Source of the DNA: Anagrus nilaparvatae
Lineage: Eukaryota; Arthropoda; Insecta; Hymenoptera; Mymaridae
NCBI GenBank assembly: GCA_022575985.1
Contig: JAKSXM010000272.1
Location: forward strand, 24,982,501 to 25,046,500
Direction: 5' to 3'
Length of the DNA: 64,000 nt
Shown here: piece by piece, positions 41,906-56,103 of the stretch
Position numbering within the stretch: position 1 is the stretch's first letter
Layout of the letters: each line of letters opens with the position of its first letter
Notes under the pieces: generated by a model
What the model was told of the DNA's origin: nothing
Databases searched by the model: none
What the model saw: only the letters and a program-made list of their open reading frames with translations
Program-made: the position numbers and the translations under genes

Positions 41906-41923
41906 AAAGAAAAATTAGTATAT

Positions 41924-42204
41924 CACTGAAAAAAAATTACTGGCCACGCGCCTAGAATTTTATAGGCGCAGAGCGTGTTCAACGAGAACGGGCTCCGGGC
42001 CTCGAACAAACTTGCGTTTCACACGTTTAGATCACGTGGCATATAAAAAATACAAAGAAAAAATGCTGGGGCCCCCCCTCCAAACGCGTGAAACGCCAGT
42101 TCGTTCGAGGCCCTCGCCGGTCTCGCTAAACAGGCACTACGCCCAGGGTGACTACGCCTGTATACTAGCAATCTAGGCGCGTGGCCAGTAATTTTTTTTC
42201 AGTG
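41924..42204. mobile_element. GC-rich palindromic MITE, CACTGAAAAAAAATT ends
   Basis: The left end CACTGAAAAAAAATTACTGG and its complement at the right are identical over about 33 bp, through CCACGCGCCTAGA. Inverted pairing continues inside (GGGCCTCGAAC / GTTCGAGGCCC, GCGTTTCAC / GTGAAACGC). The core is near 50% GC in a region of about 22%. TA follows on the right, and TAT precedes on the left. Noncoding. Confidence 0.8.
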
Positions 42205-42310
42205 TACATGTTACGATCCGTGACCAGAAAAAAAAAGAATGGCACATAAACTGCGATTTGGAGCATTCTTTTTTTTACGGCCAAAAGGTATATTATATAA
42301 GTCCCCCCTC
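42205..42310. repeat. Dispersed hairpin repeat, fragment F
   Basis: ACCAGAAAAAAAAAGAATGG, then AAACTGCGATTTGGAGCATTC and TTTTTACGGCC. A short reverse-oriented piece of the hairpin family directly abutting the MITE at 41924-42204. Confidence 0.6.
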
Positions 42311-43752
42311 CCTATAAACATGTTCCATGTTAAAATAACTTTGACTAGCCATACTGATTTTCCAGGTTTCTGAATCGAAAATCTGACCTTAAATTTGAAA
42401 AAAGAAACTATTTTTACTTCGGAAATCATTATTTTTAATTTAATTTTTGAAGTATTAGTCATTTTTTTATGCGATTTTCAAATCGACACGTAGGTAATTA
42501 GCCGCTTCGGATTTAATGAGTTAAGGTAATTCGTAATTTTACTAACGAATAAAAATTAAAAATATAGTATTATTCTTGAGGAATAAACGGTTATTTTAGA
42601 GTTAGGATAAATATTTTAAAAATTAATTAAAAATCAATTAAAAATTATTTTAATGCCATTATATACTCATTGTATATAATTTTTTATTTTTTTAAAATGT
42701 GTTATATATAGTTAGTTTTAAAAATAGTGTCCAAAACCTTATATACTTAGTGTCCAAAACCTTGGTATAAATTTTCTCTATTAAAGCTCTATTTGAAATT
42801 AAATAAAAATATATTTATTTTTAAATAAAAAATTTTGAATTATCAGTTTTAAATCAATTGTAAAAGTTCATGTTACTAACGAATTGTCGAGTATGGGTAA
42901 TATAATATTTACAGGTAGTATACATAAGAAATTATTTTCATATAATTATAATTAATTGTAAATAAACAAAAAAAGGGAACAAGAGAAAAAAAAATTCGGT
43001 CAGAATAGTAAGAGTTTTTCTCATTAACCGGCATTACTGCATTACAAATTGGCATCCAGCTAGAATAAATTAAAAATTTTTATGAATAAGATTTTATGTA
43101 CAATAATTCTAGTATGCCGTTTTGGACATTCAAATAAAATACATGTTCAAAACCACATTTTTAAGTATATGTATTTAAAATGGGTTCTTGGACATCTTAA
43201 TTAAACGCATAAAAAAGGAGGAAAACGATTTTTTTTTGTTATAAAAATGCTCGATGATTACTTAATCAAATAAATGCAAAAAAATTGTTATTATTAAAAA
43301 AATATAAATAAAGTATTGATTCATTGCTTCATAGCTTCATATCAAAGTTTCATAACCGAGTTCATAACATATCTGAACGGCTAGATTACTTTAGTTAAAT
43401 TTTCAAATTAGTTAAAAATGTATTTTTCAACAACAGTTCGTTTTCATGGTTACAAATTTCTGCCATAACAAAGATTTTTAGGGAAGGTATCAAATGCTGG
43501 GTATAATAGAAAAAGAAAATGGTTAGAAAAGATAATGATTAAACACGATCAAATTAAAATCACTAATTTGCTTCAATTTCTCACTGTGCCAGGTTTGGCA
43601 CCAATTAGGACGCACCAATTAGGCGCTTAAAATTTTTCTATTTGAAGCATACTTTAAGGCTCACGATAGCTTTTTCTCGCTCAGTATATAGTATGGCCAA
43701 TTTTTTGTCGCATTCTGAGATTAATCTACAATAAATTTCTATATAATTCTTG

Positions 43753-44069
43753 TACACTGAAAAAAAATCGCGGCAAGCGGAATTTTTTTTTCGCAAACAA
43801 CTGCAAATGCTTTGAAACATGTAAACAAAATTAAAAAAAAAAAACATTTTTTCTTTTCTTTTTTCAAAAAATTTCTCAAATCTCATTATACCGATATACG
43901 CATATCATACAAGTAAGCGGGAAAATCATATTTTAAAAATTTTCTATACTTTTCAAGTTATTTATACAACCGTTTGTCGAGATAAAAAATTCTTCTAGCT
44001 TCAAGCGGAAATCTGTTAACGACAAACGGAATTCTTCCACTTGTGGCAAGCAGATTTTGTTTCAGTGTA
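43753..44069. mobile_element. MITE with CACTGAAA ends and TA target duplication
   Basis: Element 43755-44067 begins CACTGAAAAAAAATCGCGGC and ends GCAGATTTTGTTTCAGTG, flanked by TA on both sides. Subterminal GCGGCAAGCGGAA is echoed inverted as CTTGTGGCAAGCAG only in part, so arms are imperfect. It shares its first 13 bases with the element at 41924. No transposase. Confidence 0.7.
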
Positions 44070-44298
44070 GATATATTTTTATTTTAAATAATACTCAATG
44101 ACAAATTTATCACTCATTGTCAAAAATAAAATATTTTTTTTTAATATAAATGATTTCACCGCGTTCAATTCCAACTTATATAATTCCTTTAATACAGTAT
44201 AATAATTATAGGTAGGCAATTATTTAACTTTCTATAGGAATCCTTAGGAAGATCCTTATAAGGATCAAAGTTCTTAAAATGAGGAAGCAAACAAAAGA

Positions 44299-44589
44299 AT
44301 GGAAAAAATTAATGCTACTGCAGTGAATAACTAGTCTGAAGAACGCAGTTGTTCAACAGTTGTTCTATCGAATGATGACTATGCTTCAAAAATCGAAAAA
44401 TTAACTTTAGAAGAATTATCAGTTATTGCTAAGGCTGGTGGGTGTTCTATAGAAATTTATAAAGGAAGGTTTATTATACTATGTAATTATAGCGACGAAG
44501 AAATTAATTAAGCAACAACTCTTCCTTTCGATGATATCGATAATTTAAGATCAGATAATTTGAAAAACTTACCGCAAATAATTGAGTGA
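44299..44589 (+). pseudogene. Decayed reading frame of about 97 codons with two stops
   Basis: From ATG 44299 one frame reads in protein-like fashion to TGA at 44587, interrupted by TAG at 44332 and TAA at 44509. Between the stops are 58 codons with mixed, non-repetitive composition, including STVVLSNDDYASKIEKLTLE and then ELSVIAKAGGCSIEIYKG. A second open part has FDDIDNLRSDNLKNLPQ. I do not recognise a family. Alternatives: a terminal exon whose acceptor is the AG of the first TAG (44333-44334) and which ends at 44511, or part of a degraded mobile element. It lies between two repeat elements. Confidence 0.35.
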
Positions 44590-45184
44590 ATTTAAATTTT
44601 GCTTCTATAAATAAGAAGAACTGTATTTTATTTTATACATGTAAATTTGTAAATTTAATTGTATTTATTTTTGATTAATTGGAAATATAAATATTAAAAA
44701 ATTTTAAAAAATTGCGTATATATATAAAACCTGTATAACTTTTATTGCATTTTTATTGCAACACATTGAAAGACTTTGAAAAAATTTTTTAAATAAATAA
44801 CATTGCCTTAACATACTGTGAAAATTCCTGTTTAGATATTATTATACTATCATGATAATTAAGTCGACATGATATATTTAATACCTGGACAGAAATTTTT
44901 CCAAATTTAATTTTTACAAAATTAAGAATCTTAAAATAAGATCTTGAAAGTTGGTAAAAGTTTATAATTTTAGTCCAATTTTGAAAGATTATATTGACCT
45001 GGCAACTGTAGGGCTATCCAAAAAATATAGTTTTTATTCAAAATTAATGAAAAAAAAATCATTTTCTTGATTTAATATACATTTTTTTATTTTTTTATAA
45101 TACATAAATCAATTTTATTTTAAAAATTAATTGTTTGCAACTTAACAACGGATATATTTTAAAATTAAATTTGACACTTTAATA

Positions 45185-45385
45185 GTATATTACGACCCAT
45201 GGCCAGAAAAATAAAGAATGGCCCAAATCGCACGTAAATTACCTTGGATGGTAAACTGAGATTTGGGGCATTCTTTTTTTATGGCCCAGGGTCGTATACG
45301 ATTTTACATATCTAGGGCAAAAAAAGCCTATTTTCTGCCCTAGGGAGACGGCTTTTTTGCCCATTATATGTAAAACTATTGTTTA
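45185..45385. repeat. Dispersed hairpin repeat, copy G (reverse orientation)
   Basis: Reverse complement of the copy at 343-595, from TATTACGACCCATGGCCAG through CAAATCGCACGTAAATTACC to GGCCCAGGGTCGTATACG. It is followed by a second hairpin, GGGCAAAAAAAGCC...TTTTTTGCCC. Confidence 0.75.
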
Positions 45386-45475
45386 GAACACGGGACAAAA
45401 TATAGGATTCGACTTTTGCATGCTGTCTGCATACAACTGCATGCAAAGCCGAAACCAATATTTTATCCCTTGTTT
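45386..45475. repeat. Inverted-repeat unit with AAGGGAYAAAA ends, second copy
   Basis: Starts ACGGGACAAAATATAGG and ends AATATTTTATCCCTTGTT, with GCATGCTGTCTGCATACAAC and TGCATGCAAAGCCGAAACC inside. It pairs with itself and matches 41512-41650. Confidence 0.55.
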
Positions 45476-45479
45476 AATA

Positions 45480-45690
45480 AATAGCTATTTCTGCATCAGT
45501 GGCGAGAAAGCGCGTATTTCCCGACCGAAGCACTATTCGGAAATATGTGCTTTCTTGCCACTGACGAAGAAAAATCGGCTTCGCCTCGGATTGCAATTTA
45601 CGTGCGATCTGAGCCATTCTTTATTTTTGTGGCCTAGGATAAAAATATATTATTGTGAAATTTCGGCACGCGTTTTAAGCCCAGAAGGGC
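45480..45690. repeat. Dispersed hairpin repeat, copy H
   Basis: Forward copy with GTGGCGAGAAAGCGCG, AAATCGGCTTCGCCTCGG, TTGCAATTTACGTGCGATC and GAGCCATTCTTTATTTTTG. It directly follows two other repeat units, forming a repeat cluster at 45.2-45.7 kb. Confidence 0.75.
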
Positions 45691-45699
45691 AAAAAATAG

Positions 45700-47256
45700 T
45701 GTAAGCATTATGGGCGAAATATACTATTGAATAACTAAAATTTAAAATTTTTAAAATAGGTACAATTTTATATAAAACCCTTTCTAGACCAAATAATTTT
45801 TTTTACTACACCAAAGAGTATGGTCAAAGCACACAAAGTTAAAAAAAATTAATTAGGTCTAGAAAGGGCTTAAGTATATAAGGCTTTTCGAGCTGATAAA
45901 GTGACAATTAATGCTTTAAGTGTGCGGTTTTCGTAGATAGTTCCATAGAAGTAATATTTATATGGATAGCCCCATGTTATTACATGTTATTTTTTCGTAT
46001 CACGTGACCAGCCTAAAAAGACTTATAGGTACAATATAGCCTATAGTATACCTATAAGGCTTTTTGGGCTAACTGTATAGGTATGTTATATATAAATGCA
46101 ATATGCGCATCTTTTGATCTTTTTTTGCTGTATGTTTATTGTTTATCATTTTTGACTCCGAAAATTTAAAAAATAAAAAAAACTTTTCCTTTGTATGAAC
46201 ATGATAAATTGATTTCTTATCTAAACAATTAATTATAAAATTGCATTACTAATTATTATTAATTCTAAAAAAATAGATAATAAAAAAAAATATAAATTTT
46301 AAAAATTAAAACTGTCGAATTTGCTCCAAAAAATGTATATTAGTATAAATCTCTGAGTATACTTTACACCATGGTAAATATACCTATACACCTATTCCAT
46401 GGATTTATATACAATCTCAAAAAATATACGCGAATTGACTAAACGAAATTTCAGTATATATAAAGTGTTTATATATATGTGATAAATAAGTTAATTAATT
46501 CTTAATCATTTAATAAATTATTTGTTGACTTTTTTTATATATTTTGTTATTCATATAAGTTAAACAATTATTTTATTTAAAAAATATATTTAAATAAGCA
46601 AAAAGTTAATTGTAGCCGCGTGCTGCAAAGAAAATATAGGTTATATTGAAGTTTTTGATGTTTTTAAATCTTCAATTAATTTAAACCATTGTGTAAATAG
46701 TTTGTAAATATTTTGATAAAAAAACTTTATATTTGCAATAAAATTTTAACAACAATTTAAAAAAATAATTAAGTACATTTCTTAAAAAGAAATAAACAAA
46801 AAAACTATTTTTTTAAGCCATCTATACATTGTTAACCGTTGCCGACGACGTAGGTCGTCGTCGTCGTCTTTTTAGCTCGGGCAATCCGTTTTTACGAGAT
46901 TCAAAAACGGAAGCCATCTTGTGGCCAATCCTTCCATATTTTTCTTTCAATACACATACATGTACATTTATACGTCAGAAAATACATTGTACATAATATA
47001 TGTATAAAATTTAAGCACAAAAACAAGCTAAATACACATATACTGAAAATTGTGAATGTATATGTTATAGGAGAGTAGTCTATAGCATCAAATCAAGGAG
47101 AGAGAGACTATACAAGAAAGAAAAAAAAGAATAAAAAATTTCTGAAACCGAAAAAAAATTTTTTTGCTCCCATATAAATAAAGTTTAAAAGAAAATACTT
47201 TTCATCAGTTTTTTTTAGACTATGCATGAATTATTTCACCATACGTTTACATAGCC
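45700..47256. promoter_or_regulatory. Upstream region and probable promoter of CNOT3
   Basis: AT-rich to about 46800. At 46838-46940 a GC-balanced island carries (GTC/GAC)n-like GTCGTCGTCGTCG and AGCCATCTTG, which on the other strand is CAAGATGGCT, the YY1/Pho-type core common near animal start sites. The first exon of CNOT3 starts translation at 47257, so transcription probably begins between these points. Confidence 0.45.
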
Positions 47257-50539
<3,283 letters not shown>

Positions 50540-51553
50540 TATCTCAAGAATAAAAAAAATGTTACTTTCTATGTCTCCATAATGCACTACTTCTATATTG
50601 GAGTTAATAATATTTGTTTTTTTCATACATATTGGAAAATATTACTAAAAAATATCTTTACAATTTAGTAAAGAAACAATAATTTGCAAAATGTAAAGCA
50701 ATTTTTATGCACAATGGATATGTTATAAACACCTTATGCATAAAAAGTTGTTTTTTAAAAATTATACTTTTTTTTCTAAATAGCAAGTAGTAAGTAAAAG
50801 GGGTATATAAAATTGTGATTGAGAGTTCTTTATCGGGGACAGCAAACTGTAACTTATAATAATGTAAGATTAAAAATTTTGAAACATCAAAATCACACTT
50901 TATAGCGTTTTAGAGTGTGTGAGGTGTGTGATAAAAAATATAAGAGGAAGAAGTTATGATTGTTGGCGACTGACTCTGTAATACCAGTACAAAACATATG
51001 TTTAAATTTTATCCATTTATTAATGATATATTAAACATATGCTATATGGTATGTCTTAATGTTTAGATTATAAGTAGCCTTTTTGTATAAAGTATAATTG
51101 AGGTATTAAAAACCTTTAAAAAAAAATGAATTACTGTACAGAATGTGTAGAAATAGCGAATAATATTATGGAATATATTTTATTTCTCATTTAAATGAAA
51201 ACTCCCATGTTTTTAATTTTACATTAATTTTACCTTATCAAAGTCGACGAAAATTTCACCAATTTTGATTAAAAAAAATTAATATTAGTTGAATAATTTT
51301 TAAATCTCATTTTTTATTAAAAATTTTTTATATTTACAAAAGTATAAATATTTTAAAACTTTAGATAATTAAATAGCAAATAAATTTTTAAACTATCTAG
51401 TAATAGTTCTTTTTGCCTACATGTTTTTCATTAAAAAACAAAATATATAATTATTCAATTTAATTTAACACTATTTTTTAATTGATTGAAAATATGAAAG
51501 ATTTTTTAAAATTTACAATGTTTAAGAATTTACTGACAGGCAAGTATTAGTTT
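50540..51553. other. Convergent 3' intergenic region CNOT3 / DDX47
   Basis: About 1 kb holding the 3' UTRs. AT-rich; no other gene or repeat recognised. Confidence 0.6.
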
Positions 51554-53336
51554 TTAATGACGTTTTCCCTTTCCTTTCATTTTACCCTTAACTCTTTTTC
51601 TGACTCCAATAGATTGTTCTGTATCATCTTCATCATCACCATCAGCAGATCGATTTTTTCTTTTGCCAGATTTTTTGTTATCTTCCATTTCTTTCATGTC
51701 CTAAATTAAATTATTGTTTTTAATATATTGAAATCATTTGATTCTTAGAAATAACAAGCTTACCAATTTGACCATACGTTGTGCTTCCGAAACCCTTTCT
51801 TGAAGTACCATAACTTCTTGTTCTTCAGTTTCATATAAAGGTAGCTTTTTATCTATTAACTGTTCTATTCTCTGATATAATTCAACGTCATATTGTGTAA
51901 CAAAAGTTATAGAAATACCAGCTCTACCAGCTCTAGCAGTTCTACCAACTCTGTGAATGTAATCTTTGCTGTGTTGTGGTATTTCAAAATTAATTACAAC
52001 ATCAACATGTGGAATGTCAAGTCCTCTACTTGCTACATCTGTTGATATTAAAATTGATCTATTTTTTGCTTTAAATTTAGTAAGAGCTGCTAAACGTTTA
52101 TTCTGTGACATTTGACCATGTAGAGGTACTGCCATAAATCCTAAATTTCTTAACAGAAGTGCTGTTCTCATTGTGTTACTACATGTTGAACAAAATATCA
52201 TAAAACTATTTCCTGATAATTCATTTAAAATATGGACTAAGTAAACATCCTAAAATGAAATTAATTTGTTATTTTCTTTAATGTAATTATAATAAAATTA
52301 AATATTACCTTGAATTTTGTAGGAATAAAAATGTAGTGTTGTTTTAATTTTTCAACAGTTTGATATTTTGTAGAAACCTCGACTTTAACAGGATTCTGCA
52401 AGGAAGCTCGTTGTAATTTTTGTACTTTTTTAGTCATAGTAGCTGAGAAAAGAAATGTCCTTCTTTCTCGAGGTATAACTCTTAAAATTTTGTCCACTTC
52501 TACTTCAAAATCCATATTAAGAATTCTATCAGCTTCATCCATTACCTAAACAACATAAAATATTATTATTATTATTATTATTTATTGCCCAAAAAATTAT
52601 AAATTAACTTTTTTTAAGTAAACTAATATTTTTTTAAAACTATTTACCAAATATTTTAAAGATCTCAAATTAAATCCTTTTGTATTTTCTAAATGATCTA
52701 CTAATCTACCTGGTGTAGCTATTATGATGTGTGGCTTTTTAGCAAGCATTAATGATTGGGACATCATATCCATACCTCCAACAATTACAACACATTTGAC
52801 ACCAATACTTGTACCTATTAAGAAAAATTTTCGTTTTTTAATAGGTTTTTAAAAAATTTTAATTTCATTTGTACTAACGAAGTAGTAACTAACCAAGAGC
52901 TTCAATTTGTTCTGAAATTTGAAATGCTAGCTCTCGAGTAGGTGTAAGTATTAAAGCAAAGTATCTTTGCGGATTTTCTAATAAAGCTTGCAATATTGGA
53001 ATAGCAAAAGCTGCAGTTTTTCCAGACCCAGTTTCAGCTAATCCTATAATATCTTTGCCTTCAAGAGCAAGTGGTATTGATTCTTTCTGAATTTTTGTTG
53101 GACATTTCCATTTTAATTCTTGACATGCTTGGCATAATACGTCAACTATTCCCTATAAAAAAAAATTAAATAATTTGATTATTAATAAAATAATTAACAA
53201 TATAGTTAAAATTTTTTTCATAAATTAGAATTTTTACCAAATCTTTCCATGTAACTTCTTCAGATGGATTTTCATTTTCTGATAACACTTCTTCAGAAGG
53301 ATTTTCATTTTCTGATAACACTTCTTCGTCAGACAT
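51554..53336 (-). CDS. DDX47: DDX47 (yeast Rrp3-type) DEAD-box RNA helicase
   Basis: Nucleolar ATP-dependent RNA helicase for early 18S pre-rRNA cleavage. Six exons on the minus strand: 53336-53238, 53152-52894, 52814-52648, 52545-52309, 52249-51764 and 51700-51554, giving 464 residues against about 455 in human. Motifs in order: Q-motif region with [14 protein letters not shown], motif I AETGSGKT, Ia PTRELA, Ib [36 protein letters not shown] and [15 protein letters not shown]. The C-terminal 50 residues are highly basic ([22 protein letters not shown]), usual for nucleolar targeting. The N-terminus has a recent 33 bp duplication. It is divergent from the gene at 53657, with 320 bp between. 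Confidence 0.96.
53254..53330 (-). repeat. 33 bp tandem duplication inside the DDX47 N-terminus
   Basis: The unit coding for [11 protein letters not shown] occurs twice in tandem plus a partial third (EEV). The two copies differ by one base, so the duplication is recent or under homogenisation. It adds 11 acidic residues before the helicase core. Confidence 0.8.
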
Positions 53337-53656
53337 TTTTGAAAAACAAGTACTTAAAAATAAAATCTAAACTTGGGGATTGTAAATTAAATAATATAAA
53401 CCCTTTATATTTTTATTTTTTAACTATAAACCAAATTTTTGTGTATCCAAACCACATCCAAAACCAAATACCAAAGCCTAAAAACTTCTACACACGTGTT
53501 TACGAAAAATCAAGTATTGAACTTATACAAAATATTTGCTCGAGGGCGCAGCAATCGCTTTTTCTAACACATGTGATTTTTTTTCTGCTACTTTGCAATA
53601 ATAAACAAATATTTTTTATTAAATTATATTTATAAAAAATTTGATCTTTTTAAATA
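53337..53656. promoter_or_regulatory. Bidirectional promoter region DDX47 / C22orf39-like
   Basis: Only 320 bp separate the two start codons on opposite strands, so a shared promoter is likely. A GC-balanced patch with GCTCGAGGGCGCAGCAATCG is near 53538-53557. No TATA box stands out against the AT background. Confidence 0.55.
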
Positions 53657-54303
53657 ATGAATAAAAGAAAAAGCGATGAAAAAATACGTCCTGAGGAATT
53701 TATGGTAGTAATAAAATTAATTTATTATTGTAATTTTTTAATTCATAAGTAACAATTTGTAATAGCAAACCCAAATGCAAAAATTTTTTAAATTTGTTAT
53801 TCAATTATTTATAACAAAATAAACTTTGAATATTATAGATAAGGCCTTGTTATCAATATTATGACGAGTATGAAGAATGCATGCACCCAAAAGCTCGGTT
53901 TCATCAATATTTTATTTATGGCGACTACTTTGAATGCTCGCAATGGAAAACTGATTATGATACATGTAACAGATGGATGTCAAAAAAAAATGAAGCTGAT
54001 TATGTAAGATTACACTAATTTTTTAATCAAGTAGTATTTTTTATTTGCTTTATTAAGTAATTATTTAATTAATTATAGGAAAGTTTAATAAAAAGTGAAA
54101 AAGCAAGAAGATTAGCAAGACTAGCGCCACATTATCAAAATGATGTTTGGAAAAAACGCGATAAGCCACCAGAAAATTGGAATGGTCCTTTACCAGAATG
54201 GTGGATAAAAGAAAATGAACATACATTTTTAGCTCTTAAAGCCAAAGCTTTGAAAGAGGGAAACGTAATTGATCCTGCAACAAGTTTATGTACAATATTA
54301 TGA
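53657..54303 (+). CDS. C22orf39/UPF0545-type twin CX9C protein
   Basis: Three exons: 53657-53704, 53839-54003 and 54079-54303, giving 145 residues. Exon 2 begins IRPCYQYYDEYEEC, then HQYFIYGDYFECSQWKTDYD, matching the UPF0545 (C22orf39) family known in vertebrates as a synaptic regulator. Two CX9C pairs (CYQYYDEYEEC and CSQWKTDYDTC) are visible, the hallmark of CHCH-type small proteins folded by disulfides, many in the mitochondrial intermembrane space. The last exon has KSEKARRLARLAPHYQNDVW, then PPENWNGPLPEWW, as in the family, with a longer tail than human. The first exon (MNKRKSDEKIRPEEFM) is short and basic. Molecular role is not known from sequence; family membership is good. Confidence 0.87.
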
Positions 54304-56103
54304 TTGAATTTGAATTTTGTTTTTATAGTTAATAAATATTCTATTTAGAAAATGTTTGTATTTGATGTATATTTTTAATATGTAAGTACACATTTTGCAT
54401 ATAAATCAAGTTTTTAAAATAACCAATTGCATAATTATTTTAAAAAACATTCTTTTAAATTTGTTTTTTTAAAAGAGAAATGTTCTCATTTTTGAAATAT
54501 ACACATATTTTCACACATTTTCTTTAAACAAATAAATTTTTGTTTAATATGTTAAAGAATTGCTGAGAACAAATTATATATAATATTATAAAATATATAA
54601 TAAGTTAAAATTTTTTTTACAAACCGTATAGGTCAATTGGAGATCAAAATAAATATATATTATCATATGTATATATTTTAAATCAAGAATCAGATTGGAG
54701 AATATTCACATAAGACATGTTTTCAAAAGAAACTATAAAAAAATTTTATTATTTGCTTTTTAAGTATTTTGATTAATGAGTTATAAGTTGGCCAATTTTA
54801 TTTCCTACAAAAAGTTTTTTATGAAAAAGCGTTACTCGGTCACTTTGAGACTTAGGAGACTAAAATTTGCTAAAAGTTCATATTTTATAGATATGTGGAT
54901 CCAGGATACCTTGCTGTACGAAAACTTCCATAAACCTATGGATAAGGTTTGAGAGTTCAAATTGGCAGCTAGTGACCATTTCACTAATTTTTTTGCATAA
55001 TTTCAAAACCAACTCAAAACTATAAATTTGAATCTTTTTTTTTTTTTTTTAATTCCCAGGTTTTTACACGCATTATTCCATGTTATCTAATTTTTTTAAT
55101 TTTCGTTTCTTTTTTTACTAATAATTAACAAAATTTTTAAAATTTCTTTGCAATTTTTATATATTAGATAGTCTTTTTTAAATATTATATTTTTAAATAG
55201 AACAAAATTATTAGATTAATCTAATCTAATTGAAGAATGAGTAAAAAAAAAAAGTAAGATAATATTGATTTTATTATTATTCTTGTTATTTAATTAGTAT
55301 AAATAAATATTACCAAAATTAATTTTTCTATATTTAGTTTTTTATTTAATTTCAAATTTTATGTCCAAATAAACGCTAAAAATCGTGATTTTTGATTTGT
55401 TTTAAATTGATTCGTTTTAAATATTTTAGCACTAGATCTCAATTTTTAAAGTATTGAATTATGCAATTTTTAAGCAAAATTTCCCACTAGGTACATATTT
55501 TCTCCAAATTAAATTTTTTGACTACACAAAAATTTTATATTGATTTTTTTGAATGCTTTTTACTGAATAATGACCGTAATTTTTGTAAAATTTGAGTTTA
55601 AAGACCGTCAGTCCATCTTTGTTTTCGTGGCTTGTTGCTATCTTGTTGCGAACAATCTGTTTTGAAATTCGCCAAAATCTTTGCGCAGTTTACATTGCGC
55701 AATAAGTTTATTATTATTTGCCGCCCGGCAAGTGTTTTTGTTCTTTACAGAAGGGGAAAGGTCCTAAACTCCGAAAGCGTCTAACAACAAATTTTGGAAA
55801 CATCTTAAATTTTATCTTTATTAAAATAAGTAAATTTATTTTGTTTATTTATTACAATCAACAATTCAAATATTTGTTTAAATGATAAAAGAAAAATTAT
55901 AACCTACGTGTAACGTATTATTATTTTTACTCCAAAATAAAATTGTGAATGATTGTATCAACATAAACAAAATATTCTAATTGAAATTATTTTTTAATTT
56001 TCAAAGCATTAAAAGGTTAATTAAGTGTATACCATTTTATAATTTAAATTTTGTCATTTAATTTATCTTACAATTGCACATTGCATATTAGAGTATCTTT
56101 AAA
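54304..56103. other. Intergenic region before Maelstrom
   Basis: AT-rich. A GC-balanced patch at about 55600-55790 with GCGCAGTTTACATTGCGC, a small hairpin, and GCCGCCCGGCAAG may be the start-site region of the downstream gene. No exon recognised. Confidence 0.5.

Noticed and set aside
40739..42462. Short open frames in the 40.7-42.5 kb gap
   Set aside because: Low complexity or repeat-derived, without splice signals or protein-like composition.
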